Source: Bacteroidales bacterium UBA4073 (lineage in GTDB: Bacteria > Bacteroidota > Bacteroidia > Bacteroidales > Tenuifilaceae). Taken from it: DNA of 6,995 nt. The translations under genes were made by a program, and so were the position numbers. Below are positions 6,966 to 6,995 of the stretch, one piece after another (position 1 is the first letter of the stretch; every line of letters starts with the position of its first letter). The notes beneath the pieces are model-generated. The model saw only the letters and a list, made by a program, of their open reading frames with translations. It was not told where the DNA came from and made no database searches. Where the stretch lies: contig DFYV01000121.1 of NCBI GenBank assembly GCA_002383425.1, positions 4,562-11,556 on the forward strand. The letters run 5' to 3'.

Positions 6966-6986
6966 GTTAAACGTTAAACGTTAAAC
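6966..6986. repeat. Three tandem GTTAAAC heptads
   Basis: Three identical GTTAAAC units, followed by a G and then by unrelated bases running off the window edge. The unit differs from GTTAAAA (6806-6812) and GTTAAAG (6813-6819), at the left end of the same tract, only at the last base, so related heptads bracket the ATTACGA array. Confidence 0.85.
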
Positions 6987-6995
6987 GATAGCCAT

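Larger units (their letters stand above)
6799..6986. repeat. Composite heptanucleotide repeat tract downstream of the DUF4249 gene
   Basis: Almost the whole noncoding segment after the last stop codon can be cut into 7-base units. Units start at 6799, 6806, 6813 and 6820 (GCTAAAA, GTTAAAA, GTTAAAG, GTTGAAT). Then come 4 extra bases, sixteen uninterrupted in-phase units from 6831 to 6942 that all begin with GTT or ATT, 4 extra T, two CGAACAA units (6947-6960), 5 extra bases, and three GTTAAAC units (6966-6986). No open frame of note or RNA gene is visible. It resembles the heptamer tracts (STRR sequences) described in cyanobacteria, but the units differ. Its origin and role are unknown. Confidence 0.85.

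Noticed and set aside
6984..6995. Minus-strand ATG at 6995 followed by a stop after four codons
   Set aside because: It could be the tail of a gene entering from the right or nothing at all. The window ends before this can be judged.

Overview
This 6,995-base window looks like an ordinary chromosomal stretch from a member of the Bacteroidota (inferred). The evidence is a TonB-dependent receptor with an N-terminal carboxypeptidase-like domain, paired with a DUF4249 lipoprotein; start codons with no clear Shine-Dalgarno sequence; and promoter-like TAnnTTTG elements upstream of several genes. The base composition is moderately AT-rich and fairly even. I see no rRNA, tRNA, insertion sequence, integrase or CRISPR array.

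Layout, left to right. (1) 59-541 (+) is a small unrecognised cytosolic protein with a good TAnnTTTG promoter just upstream. (2) 552-1640 (-) is pdxB, 4-phosphoerythronate dehydrogenase of vitamin B6 synthesis. It converges on gene 1 with only 10 bases between the two stop codons. (3) 1739-2188 (+) is a YhcH/YjgK/YiaL (DUF386) cupin-like protein, divergent from pdxB. (4) 2238-3539 (+) is a predicted lipoprotein that joins a PEGA-type N-terminal region to a caspase-like (C14) peptidase domain with an intact His/Cys pair. A strong hairpin with a T-run follows it. (5) 3596-5926 (+) is a TonB-dependent outer-membrane receptor and (6) 5929-6795 (+) is its DUF4249 lipoprotein partner, two bases apart and clearly one operon. 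(7) 6799-6986 is a noncoding tract built almost entirely of 7-base units, including seven perfect copies of ATTACGA.

Working together: genes 5 and 6 very probably form one outer-membrane uptake unit of unknown substrate. The other genes look like independent neighbours: B6 synthesis, a possible sugar anomerase, and an envelope-tethered caspase-like protease. No single multi-gene defence or biosynthetic system is visible. The two most unusual items are the lipoprotein-caspase architecture and the phased heptanucleotide tract at the right end.
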